Positions 53,870 to 64,000 of a stretch of DNA of 64,000 bases are shown here, one piece after another; position 1 is the stretch's first letter, and each line of letters opens with the position of its first letter. Under the pieces are notes generated by a model. It saw only the letters and a list, made by a program, of their open reading frames with translations, ran no database searches and was not told where the DNA came from. A program made the position numbers and the translations under genes. The DNA is from Neurospora crassa OR74A (Eukaryota > Ascomycota > Sordariomycetes > Sordariales > Sordariaceae): NCBI RefSeq assembly GCF_000182925.2, contig NC_026507.1, forward strand, positions 3,348,001-3,412,000, given 5' to 3'.

Positions 53870-55622
53870 CTAAACCTTCTCATGCTCATGCACCTCAATC
53901 TCGTGCTCCACCGTCTTCCTCGCCTTGACAGCCTCAATCTCCGCCGTAAGTCTCGACTCGCCCTTCTTCGTCTTCCACGGCTTAGGACCCTGATCACCAA
54001 ACAGGATCTCAATCTCCTCCAGCGTCTTACCACACGTCTCCGGGTAAAACAACCAGAACCAGACCGCCGCCGTGACGCAAAGCACCCCGAAAATGATAAA
54101 CAGCTTCCACGTAATATTGACAAACGCCGGCGGCGTGAACATGCCCAGCGCAAAGTTGAACACCCAGTTGGACATGGCAGCCATGGACATGCCCGTAGCG
54201 CGAGTGCCCAACGACCAGACCTCGGCGGCGTAGATCCAGCAGACGGGAGCGAGCGTCAAGGCGTAGACGACAATGAGCAGGTACGAGAACAGGATGACCG
54301 TGTTGGCGGGCGCGCCCTTGTGCACGCTAATGACAATGTTGGCGTTGCCGCCGACGCCGTCCGGAACGTTGTCGTGGTGCGCGCCCATGACGCCGCCGAC
54401 GACAAAGTGGCAGAAGGCCATTCCCAAGGCGCCGTAAACTAAAAGGGTGCGACGACCGGTCTTGTCGATGAAGAGCCACATGACGCCGGTGAAGATGATG
54501 AAAACGGCGTATTGGATGCCCGAGGTTACCATGGCGACGTTGCCTGTGAGTCCGGCCATTTGGGCGATGTAGGTTAGGTAGTAGACGATTACGTTGGCGC
54601 CGGCGAGTTGCTGTTGAGAGAAAAAGAGAGAGGATGTTAGTGCACTTGTTGGTGATAATGTTGGGACAGGAAATAGGGGAAAACAGAGAAGAACGTACCT
54701 GCCAAGCCTGTACAGTCATGCCAGCCATGGTTCGCTTCCACATGCCGTTCTTGACAAACTTCCTCCATCCCTTACCGGCCTCACGCTCGGCGTTCATAAC
54801 GGTGACAATCTCCTCCCACTCAGCAACGACTCTCGGGTCATCAACGTTGCCATCAGCCTGGATGTTAGCCAGGACAGCAATGGCCTCCTGGTCCCTACCG
54901 ACCTTGGCCAGCCATCTGGGCGACCTAGGCAAGAAGGGAAGACCGACCATGAGGAAAAAGCAAGGGATAAACTGAATGCCCCAAGCGGTCCGGAACGAAG
55001 CAGGGCCCTCGATCGACGCACAGCCGTAGCCGATAAAGTACATGATCAAGATACCAAACTCGATGGCGAGTTGCTGGATGATGACCAAGGAACCACGCTT
55101 CTCTGCCTTGGCGATCTCGGCAAGGTACACGGGAACCTGGGAGGAAGTGATGCCGACGGTAAAGCCGTTGAGCACACGGCCGGCGATGAGCTGGCCATAG
55201 TTCTTGCAGGCAACCTGGACGGAGGTACCAATGAGCCAGAAGAAGCAGGCGAAAAAGATGGAGTCACGACGACCGATCTTGTCGGAAAGAGGACCGGCGA
55301 TGGCGGAACCGACGACGGAGCCAGCAGCAAGGGCAGAGCCGATGGCTCCTTGGATGATATCATGGGGGTTGTTGAAGTAGGTGAGGTATTGGTCGGTCAC
55401 GACGATGGCGGACATGGAGGAGATATCAAAGCCGAAGCTGGAGTATCAAGAGTGGTCAGCATCCATCTAGTCATTTCTTCCTTTGTTTTCTTGTGTGTAG
55501 CCAGACAGCCCAGTTGGGTAGAAGAAAGATTGGGATAAAACTTACAGTGCACCACCCAAGGTGGCAATGATAGCCACAAGGTGGACATTGTAGATTGTCG
55601 GTAGCTTAAGCCCGAGCCCCAT
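53870..55622 (-). CDS. MFS sugar transporter (SP family)
   Basis: A 12-helix plasma-membrane sugar-proton symporter or uniporter. Exons 55622-55546, 55437-54699 and 54610-53870 give 518 residues; introns are 108 nt (GTAAGT...CAG) and 88 nt (GTACGT...CAG). Family motifs are GPLSDKIGRRDS after helix 2, VYLAEIAKAEKRG, PRSPRWLAKVGR, the helix 7 QLAGANVIVYYLTYI, and YPETCGKTLEEIE at the C-terminus. The QLAGANVIVYY motif (where many hexose carriers have QQxxGxNxxxYY) and the PETCG variant place it away from the best-known hexose carriers. The first ATG has only a short cytosolic tail (MGLGLKLPTIYN) before helix 1. The exact sugar is unknown. Confidence 0.93.
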
Positions 55623-58369
55623 CCTGACTGTTTGCCGTAGCAGTTGCGCTGACTACGGATATCTCGAGGAGTTGAAGAGAAACAAAGCCTGGAACAGAGA
55701 CGCTGGTCTCTTCCATCCTGCGAGAGAACTGGGAGCCCCCCCTTATACATATGATTTCCCCGAGACAGAACCAGCAAGTCCCCATCCCAGGAGGACCGTC
55801 AGCCTGGAATCGTTTCCATGTTGCATCACTCGCGCGAAGGATGCAAGCATCCCCGGAAGGGGGTTGAGTTTGGCCTGCAATGGAACCGGGGAAGTGGGGT
55901 CCATGCTGTGTTCTGGCGCTGGTAGGGCCGAGAAGATATTGGTTCGATTGGACCGAAGGAAGGGGGCAAGTAGTACGGCGGCAGTAAAAGGCAGTGGGAA
56001 GGTTGTGTGAGACTGTAAGACAAGCCAAGGCGGCTGGTCGCTGGTCACTGTCGTTGTAAGAGACAGGAGAGGAAGTTGGATGTTCCTCCAATCAAGGGCA
56101 TGTGAGTCCAGGCCACCCTGCCCTTCGAGCATGGTTAGCCGACCGGAAGCAGGGCCGCAAGACGAGAATTGCGGGGTGCGGGGATGCGGGGATGCGGAGA
56201 CGGTCCGGGGCCATGATAGGTGCGCTTGTAGGCTTTCGTCTCTTTCTCCAACTTCAAATGTGAAAGCGACGGGTTGGGGGACATGTCATCCAAGAGTCGA
56301 GTCGTTTCGGCAGTTCGCCGTGCTGATCAGAGAAAGGGGCGGCGGGAGCACAAGGGACTGATCAGGACTCTGATGAACTGAAAAGCGCAACCACGGGAGA
56401 ACCACGCTCAAAGAAGCTAGCCAAGACCGACGATGACCAACACCAACGGCTTTATCCCTTTGAAGACGTTACACCCGTCTTACTGGTGGACACCGCCTCC
56501 GCCAAACCCCGGATTTTACCCCCACGATACTCATGACCCTATTCCATCCCTTCGGAGGGAACCTACTGGAGGACGGAGGTGGACCGGGACACGTTTTCGA
56601 AAACCTGAGAAGCCGTATTATCGTGACCATGCAAGTGACACTACGAAGTATGAGCATCGGGGTTACTCGTCTTGAGTGGGATATGTTGACAACCGTGCTA
56701 GTCCTGGTTCAATTTTGTGGTGACTGGTCCTATCGAAGGCGGGAAGCGGCCAAAGAGAGGCTCTGTTGTAGATTGTTATGCATGACTAGCGACGGTCAAG
56801 GTCCGTGGGTCACATAATTGATTGATTGGAACGGCTCAACATATTTGACATCCAGATATCGGGAAATAAGGTACCGAATCAAACATTTAGATGTCTGATT
56901 GGTTGAGCCCAAGTTCCAGCAGTAAGCCCCTCTGCGATGAATGTCTACTGTATGACATATCGAACGCAAGTACGTACTGGCCGATATCGTAATCTCTCGG
57001 CGGATTTGTTTATGGGGACCTCGGGATGTTCTTGGATGTCAATTGATGACCTTTGTGTGTTTTTTTCCTGAACACCAAGGCCTAATAACAATCGGCTGGA
57101 GTCATTGCATTCCAAGGAGCTTTGGCACAAAACAAAGCATTCCCTTTCTTTGTCTGCGGCCTCAGAGTCATGCAGATCGTTTCGGCCGAAACCAAGCTAT
57201 CGCACAACCAGCACTAGACTGGGACCATCACAATTATGGTGCAATCGCCTCTCCCGAAAGCGGATGAGGCAAAGGCTCTCACATGCGGTTGGGGGTCCCG
57301 ACTACTGTCACGATTTTTTTTTTCTCAAAGCAGAATGTAGTTCCGAGTGCAGGCTCTTCGTCTCTTGATCAACAAAAGAACGTGAGCCAGAAATACGTTG
57401 GTCATCGCCAAACTGAGCCGACATCCGATACTGTCGGATGGATCATCACTCACTTGGAGCTTCCAGATCTCCGGCGGCTGTAGCATGGTATGGCATCGCG
57501 AGGTTGATGCGTAAATACTCCAATTCTATATGTGACGGATTAACGGGAATCTGTTGAAAGGGTCCATCTGCCATGCGTTACTCAAGCAGGCCTAGTGTAA
57601 AGTAGATGTCGTGGCTGCCTAGCCGTGTGTATGCCTCCTAGGTTGCTATGACACGGCCCGAGATATAAAGGGGGTACGATACCCTTCATCTTTGACAGTG
57701 CGCAAGGGCTTTCCAGTCGCGCTATGACCTTGGAAAAGTAGCACACTTGTATGTTCCACTTGATATGACCCTACAGTGTTTCCCACGCACATGGTAGTTG
57801 GATACCCGGGATGAGACCCAATTCAGTCACACCCCGAGGGCTCAACCGCTTGGTATTGACATATATGCAGGGTCATGTATCATGGCACAGTGAACTGGTG
57901 TCCTGGCCGTCTGTCAGAGTAATTGTGCCTAATGTAGCTCGAAGCCGACAAGGAGACATTACACTCCGCAGTGAGCCACTAGTGAAGATGAGGCAATCGC
58001 ACCGAAGCGCTACGAGAGTTGAAGGAATAAGAATAGGTGCTCGAAGCGACCGTTGTTTAGGTGAAGGATCAGTTTGATACTCCCACAGGCAGGTATATAA
58101 ACATGGAGGGTGGCGAATCAGTGCGGTAAGAAGACGATGAGACTGCAGGTGTGCGCGTAAGTGAAGTCGAGGAACACCTTGTCGGAGATGAATAAAGTTG
58201 TGATTAAAACTTTCAAGGGAGAGCGAGGTTGACGAATATGTTTGCGTCAGGAACAAAGAGCGCGACGCACAGCTTGGATCGCGCTGAAATATAACAGAAG
58301 ATAACAAGAACAAAGAGAGTCAACGTAGGCTTCAAGATTATAGATGCCTAATAAGATAAGAAAGATAAA
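55623..58369. other. Long intergenic region before the transposon block
   Basis: 2.7 kb with no supported gene. Open frames at 55672-56132, 56433-56675 and 57873-58313 have no signal, motif or splice logic, and overlap in several frames. The first part is the promoter of the sugar transporter. AT content rises sharply after about 58320. Confidence 0.55.
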
Positions 58370-60745
58370 ACTTTAATCGATTTGATTGAAATTGTAGGTA
58401 TACTAATTGTACTTTGGGACTTAGTAAGAATGTAAATATTATAAAAGATATATAAGTTCAAAATTCTTTCTGTTTGTTATACCTTAATTGTTTTTATTAA
58501 TTAAGTTTATTATATTATTTTAATATGTATTGAATATAACAAATAAAAGAAAACTCTATATATCCTATATAATACCGGACAGCCGTATCATTGTATATAG
58601 ATTAGATAAGGCCATAGGGTGCCTGGTTGATAGGGTAACCTGGGTGCTTCCAGATACCACGATGCAATGGGTGCCATACGTAGTATTAGAAGTAAAAGAA
58701 GAAGATAATGGAGGAAGAAAGGCGTAGCCGAAGGCCGCCCAGCGCGGGAATCCCTTTATAGGAATTCCCTTATCTTATCGCTGGCCTACATACAGATCCT
58801 ACGACTGGGCGAGCCAGGCACGTACTTAGGCACGTACCTAGGCATACTAGTACCTCCATCGGGGGTGGGTATATCGAGAGCTATACCCAATCTATTTTAG
58901 TTAATTAAATTAATTATATATAGGATACTTCCCGCATTAAGTCCCGGCGCTATAAAGAGAACACTATTGTCCTTAATAGCCTTATTTCCTTCTAAGCGAA
59001 CGCTTAAGCTTCTCGGATTCCTTTTAATTCTTTTTATTTATAAATTTAACCTTTCGTTAACTATTAATATAGAAGTAAGGGGCTCTAGGCTTATACTTAT
59101 TAGGGTAATACCTCTAGTAGTCCTCTACCAATTCCTTCGTATTATTTAAATCCTTAATATCCTTCCAATAGTTATCGTAATAACTATATCCTTTCCATTT
59201 AACATAATACCAAATTTTGCTATCGACCTATTTATAAGTAACGATCTTCTCAAATTCGTATCGGGGACCTGAATTAAAGTTACTTTACAAATCCTCTACC
59301 GGACCCGGCGGGGGTATTATTCGGCCAAATAGGTCGTTATCCTTAGGGGTTAGTTTAAAGTAAATAACGGAAATAATAGGATAAATCTTTATATTCGAAA
59401 GTAAATCAAATTTATATACTAAGCGGCCAACCTTCTAAATAATCGTAAACAAACTGGAGCGCTATTACGAAGTCTTACGAAAAGGGCGACCTAATAAATA
59501 ATAATTATAATTAAATTTTAGAAATACTTTATTTCCTACATTTAAATCGATTTAATAATAACTAGAATTATAGCAAATTTTAACGTCCGCAATAGCGAAG
59601 TCTATAGCTAATTAAGCTTCCTAACAAATATAGTCTCGAACGGCCGGGTTATTTTTAAACAAATAAAAGGAGCTATAAATATTTATAATAATATCTAAGG
59701 GTCCTAACAATTTATAGCTGAAAAGGTATTTGTAAAGGGACGCCTTAAATCCTTTAATAAATATACTATTAAAATTCTATTAAAATAATAGAATAATTAG
59801 GAACTAATTATATCCGAAATTATAATAGAAAGTATAAAATCTAATAGCGATTTTAATAATTTAGTTTTTTCATTCAGCAGCGCCGTTTCCGGGGGGATAA
59901 TATATTATAATTATAAGAAGCTTAGTACCTATAGCCGTCTACATTCTACACTAATAAACTAAAGTGAACTTTTAGTTATAATTAGAAATAATACCAATTA
60001 GAAATCCCCAATTATATATTAAAAACATCCGGATAGTAATAATACCTTATTCTATAACCGTATATTTCTTATAGCTAAGGATAAATAGAAATTATTTAAA
60101 TATTTTATTAGTAATAGGTATTAATACGTTAAATATACTATAGTTGTATATTTACTATAGGGTATCTATTAAAGACACTTCCGGCAAACTAATAATAGAA
60201 TTAATTAAAATAATATATATAAGGAGTACTTCTTTTAATTTAATAAATTAATAATCCCTAATAAGTAAATTACGATCGGTCTAATTAAATTAATACGCCG
60301 AATAATATTCCAAATATTACCTAACCAATCTAGTTTTATTAGGGAATAAAATACCTTATAAATTATATATTATTCGATTTCTCCCAAAGTAATACTTCTC
60401 GTCATAAACTACCTCTAATATACTTTTTATAAACTTATAGGGGATATAAAAATTCTTAATTACATCGGCCTACTAATTATAAATAAGGCTATTACGTAAG
60501 AAGAAGGGGTAGCCGGACTTAGAAAAAACAATATCGCCGTCCTTAATAACCTTCCTACACTATTTTAAATATTCCAAAATTTTTATAAACTTCTTATTTA
60601 ATACGTAAGCGGCTATATATTCCTTATAAAGCTTAGGATCCATTTAGGCTTCGGAGAAAGCGTACTATATATCCTCGAAGTAATTAACTAAATCCTCCCA
60701 AACATCGTCCAATATTAATATTCCTTTAGGATTCCCGGCGTCGCT
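58370..60745 (-). mobile_element. Ty3/gypsy chromovirus relic, outer element, partial
   Basis: Minus-strand element whose 3' end is on the left. The region near 59100-59270 reads, in element sense, like the C-terminal chromodomain of a chromovirus integrase; integrase sequence lies to its right, up to 60745, where a second element interrupts it. The LTR should be within about 58470-58870, where a TGTTAT at 58475 is a possible end and a duplicated GGCACGTAC motif occurs, but I could not fix its borders. The left border is taken from the shift in composition. The copy is broken many times and shows heavy RIP. The rest lies to the right of the inner element, outside the window. Confidence 0.75.
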
Positions 60746-61009
60746 TGTGAGGGCACGCACAATCACAAGAGAAAGCCAGCTCAAGGAGGATCGTAACGCA
60801 AATTAAATATAAAATTAAAGCTAAAGAAAGAAAGAGGAAAAGTACAAAGGTCGGAAGGTTGCACGCAATTAAATAGGTGCGTACGTGCAGCCTTATTTAA
60901 TCGGGTATAGCGTACTGCGAAGGCGGCGCGCCGTCACGTAACTACAACCCGTGCAGCTTCTGGATAGTTATAGTGCGGGCCATGGGCAATTATAGTGCGG
61001 GCTATAACA
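60746..61009 (-). repeat. gypsy 3' LTR of the inner element
   Basis: 264 bp, TGTGAG...ATAACA on the + strand (TGTTAT...CTCACA in element sense). A 12 bp motif TATAGTGCGGGC occurs twice at its right end. The second LTR copy is outside the window, so the borders rest on the TG/CA ends and the adjoining purine tract. Confidence 0.75.
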
Positions 61010-64000
61010 TTACCCCCTCCCTAATTAAAGGCTTAGCCCTAGAGCCGAAGTAAAAGTATAAAAATTTTAATATAAGCCTATTTTAAACCTACAACGTATT
61101 ACTTTCCAAGTGTAGCAATACCCTCGGGGTAGGGAGTATTATAACTACTACTATACTATCCTACCAGTCCTACGATCGTTACTAACTTAATTATTAGAAA
61201 TATTCTACTAATATATTATTTATAATTCCATTTATTTTATACTTCCCTTCTTTCTATAGAAATAATTAGTCGTTAAATATATTTCCTCCTTATTATCTTC
61301 CTTATAATTATAAGAATATTATTATCCTTATAGTCTATTATACAGCCTTATAACTATTACTATAATTTCTTTGGGGGGTTAAGTTTATCCGGGTATTTAT
61401 TATAGAATTCCTATAGGGTTTCTATAATAATCTTAAATCCTTTTACAAAATACTATTTAGGGTCGGAATTCTAACTTCGCTACTCCACCTAATACTATAA
61501 CTTACTATTAATTACTTTCGAAGATAGTACTTTATATACTTCTTACTCCTCTTATCTATCTTCGGTAAAAGTTTCTCTTATTAGGTTCTTTTAAATTTAA
61601 TTGGGCAATAGGTTATTTATATCCTTTCGCAGCCTTTCTACATAGAAAACTTTCCTCCTGCGCTATAATACGGAGAAATTTAATTTGTATAAATAATTTT
61701 TTATTACTTTAATTAAATATAGGATTCGGGTTTATAGAAAATTAAATTTATTGTTAGGGCGGTCCGTTGACTAGTTCTTTTTAATAATAAAAACCCTATT
61801 CCCTATACTAAAATCTAGGACGTAATAATACCTATTAGTTTGGGTTGTTTAATATTCTTATACCTTATTAATAGCCTCCAACACTATTTTCCTTAGGTTT
61901 TCTAAACGTTTAACTATTATTTAGGCTTCTATCCTATTAAATCGTTCGTAAGTAGGTAATCCTACTAAGCGGGTGCGGCTCTACTAATTAAATAATATAG
62001 GTATTAAATACCCTATAACTACTTTATAGGAAAATAATCTATCTAAATTTTTATAGAGTAGTATTACTTAAGTAGAGTTTAACGTTAGTAAAATTGTAAA
62101 TTAATTATTTTAATTATAATTAATAAATAAACGAAGTTGTTAATCGATATACTAATTTATAATTTCCGTTTAGCCTGTTGTTTAGGAATAACTTGGGGTA
62201 TTGAGCTTCTAAATTATTCCTAGCAATTTGGCTAATTCTTATATAAAATTAAAAATAAATTAAAATCTTTAGTCGTTAATAACCTCTTTAAAGTAGCTAA
62301 AGATTTAGTATAGTCTATAGTAGTATATAGTAGTAATTTATTTAGTAATTACTATATCCTTATAAGGGATATACTATAATATTTTAGAGAAATGATCGAT
62401 TATTACTAATATATTATTATACCCCCTTTTATCTACCGGCATTAATTTAAAATTAATTACTATACTTTACTACGGCCTAATATCCCTAATAGGTATTAAA
62501 TATAATTATCTTAGCGTTTTATTTCGAAGGTACTTAAATACTCTACAATCCCAATAATTAACTATATACCGGTTGATATTAGATATTATTACTAGCTACT
62601 AATATTACTTCTATACTAACTTCCTTATCTTTACTTTACTTAAGTAGGTAACGGGTATTTAGGAGTGAATATTCTTAATAAAATACATACAGATATTTTC
62701 GTTTTCCGGGACAACTAATTTTCCCTTATAGTATAGGAGTTCGTTATTTAAATTAAATAATATACCGGGCTGTACGGCCTTTTCCCTATATATAGTTAGT
62801 AATACTATTTCCTAATTTAGCGTTAATAATTTATTAATTAAGGTAATACCTATTAAAGTCCTTATTAGTCCTAAAGATTCTTTAATAGGCACTACCCTAA
62901 TTATAATAACCCCTTTAATAGTAGCTATATTTGCGGTTAGTAATGCGTATAGTTCCGTTGGATTAGTATTTTCCTTATCCCTTATAAATACTAGGAATCC
63001 TTCTTTATTAGGCTTTAATATTCGTAGTGTATATTAATCTTCCTTTTTCGCTTTAATAATTTTTAAATCCTCTAATTTGCGGGAAAGGGCGTCGGTAATA
63101 ATATTCTCCTTTTTTAATTGGTACGTTATACGAAATTAATATTCTAAGAGGATCTCCAACCACTTTACCTACCGCCTATTTAGTACCCTTTTATTCCTAA
63201 AATATTTTAAAGTTTAATAGTCGGTAATTACTATAAACGGAATTACCCTTTTTAATTCCGGGCGCTATTGTTCGAAGGCTCTTATTACTACTAATAATTC
63301 CTTATTGTAAATAGGGTAATTTAATTTAATTAGAATTATCGTTTTAGAATAGAAAGTAATTAAATACTATTCTCCATCTTCCTACTTCTAGTTCATTACT
63401 CTAGTATATACTCTATTAGAAGCGTCCGTCTCGACCTTTATTTTTCGATTGTAATTGAAGTAGGAGAGTACGGGGGCGTTTAAAAGGGATTCTTTAAACT
63501 TTCCAAACGCTTCTTAATATTAGTCTATCTATTGGAATAGTAAATCCTTTTTTATAAGGTTAATTAACGGCCGGGCTATATAATTAAATTCTTTAATAAA
63601 TTTCCAATAAAAATTATAGAAATTTAAAAAGGCCTATATTCTTTTTACTGTTATTAACTACTTTTAATCCTTTATAGCCGAGATTTTCTTAGGGTCGATT
63701 GAAATCCCGTCAGTACTAATAATAAAGCTGAGGAATTTTATTTTAGTAACGCCGAATTTACATTTCTTAATATTAATTTGGAGGCCGGCGTTTCGCAATT
63801 AATTAAGTACCTTACGGATATAATTATCGTAGTCTTCCAAATTTTCTAGGTAAATTAGAATATTATTAATATATATACTATAAAATATATTTAAATAATT
63901 AATTAAAATCTTATTAATAAATTGTTAGAAAGAGGATAGGCCGCCTATTAAACCGAACAGTAGGACCTTATATTTATAGGTACCGTATCGGGTCCTAAAC
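60746..64000 (-). mobile_element. Ty3/gypsy element inserted in the outer relic, runs off the window
   Basis: Minus-strand element with its 3' LTR at 60746-61009 and a purine tract next to it (AGGGAGGGGG in element sense, about 61011-61023). Reading rightward one meets integrase (its zinc-binding region near 62.5-62.75 kb), the RNase H end (family DALSRK signature near 63.1 kb), then reverse transcriptase with the YIDD-like site near 63.87 kb, cut by the window edge. It is heavily TA-rich and broken many times. The 5' part and other LTR are not in the window, so its target duplication cannot be checked. Confidence 0.85.

Noticed and set aside
57873-58313. 146-codon minus frame near the transposon block
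   Set aside because: No motif and Ser/Leu/Arg-rich as expected by chance; no splice or promoter support.
60746-61009. Thought of as part of one long gypsy element
   Set aside because: Its TG/CA ends, the adjoining purine tract, and element signatures on both sides that repeat the 3' portion of a gypsy element show two elements, one inside the other.
1-64000. CRISPR arrays, 5S rRNA genes, DNA transposons with clear transposase
   Set aside because: I looked for regular short repeats, the dispersed Neurospora 5S motif, and transposase signatures and saw none.

Overview
This window is chromosomal DNA of a filamentous ascomycete, almost certainly a Neurospora or a very close relative. The evidence is: short 58-119 nt GT-AG introns, several with a TACTAAC/CTAAC branch site; CT-rich leaders; intron-containing tRNA-Tyr; GC-rich genes next to AT-rich blocks in which every transposon copy is saturated with C-to-T type changes, the mark of repeat-induced point mutation (RIP). 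From memory, the gene order (IRE1, laccase, SFH5, methionine permease, pyruvate decarboxylase/cfp, sugar transporter) fits a known N. crassa neighbourhood. That is recognition, not a database result.

Layout. 1-19.8 kb holds genes: the UPR sensor IRE1 (+), a laccase (-, convergent with it), a Sec14-like SFH5 protein (+), a small glyoxalase-fold protein (+), an unrecognised Ser/Pro-rich secreted protein (-), a pepsin-type aspartic protease (+) and a small secreted double-psi beta-barrel protein (+). 20.5-26.7 kb is one complete-length but decayed Ty1/copia element on the minus strand, with 189 bp LTRs and a 5 bp CTTTG target duplication. 27.3 kb is tRNA-Tyr. 28-32.5 kb holds a TauD-family dioxygenase and a Mup1-type methionine permease, both on +, which look like a sulfur-scavenging pair; a good CYS-3-type palindrome lies between them. 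32.6-35.3 kb is a HeLo-like/NACHT NLR protein (-). 37.5-39.2 kb is pyruvate decarboxylase (cfp). 40.1 kb is tRNA-Gly. 41.3-55.6 kb holds a secreted, probably GPI-anchored protein, a Fringe/GT31-like glycosyltransferase, tRNA-Lys, a short oxysterol-binding protein, a small secreted protein (-) and an MFS sugar transporter (-). From about 58.4 kb to the right edge is RIP-altered Ty3/gypsy sequence: one element is inserted into another, and both run off the window.

The genes do not form one pathway. Themes are secretion and extracellular work (laccase, protease, DPBB protein, three unrecognised secreted proteins, Golgi glycosyltransferase, with IRE1 guarding ER folding), lipid transfer (SFH5, OSBP) and nutrient uptake (methionine, sugar). 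I found no clear new multi-gene system. The most interesting leads are the putative CYS-3-controlled sulfur pair, the upstream ORFs of IRE1 and cfp, the repeat-less NLR, tandem splice acceptors in the permease, and the three secreted proteins I cannot place.
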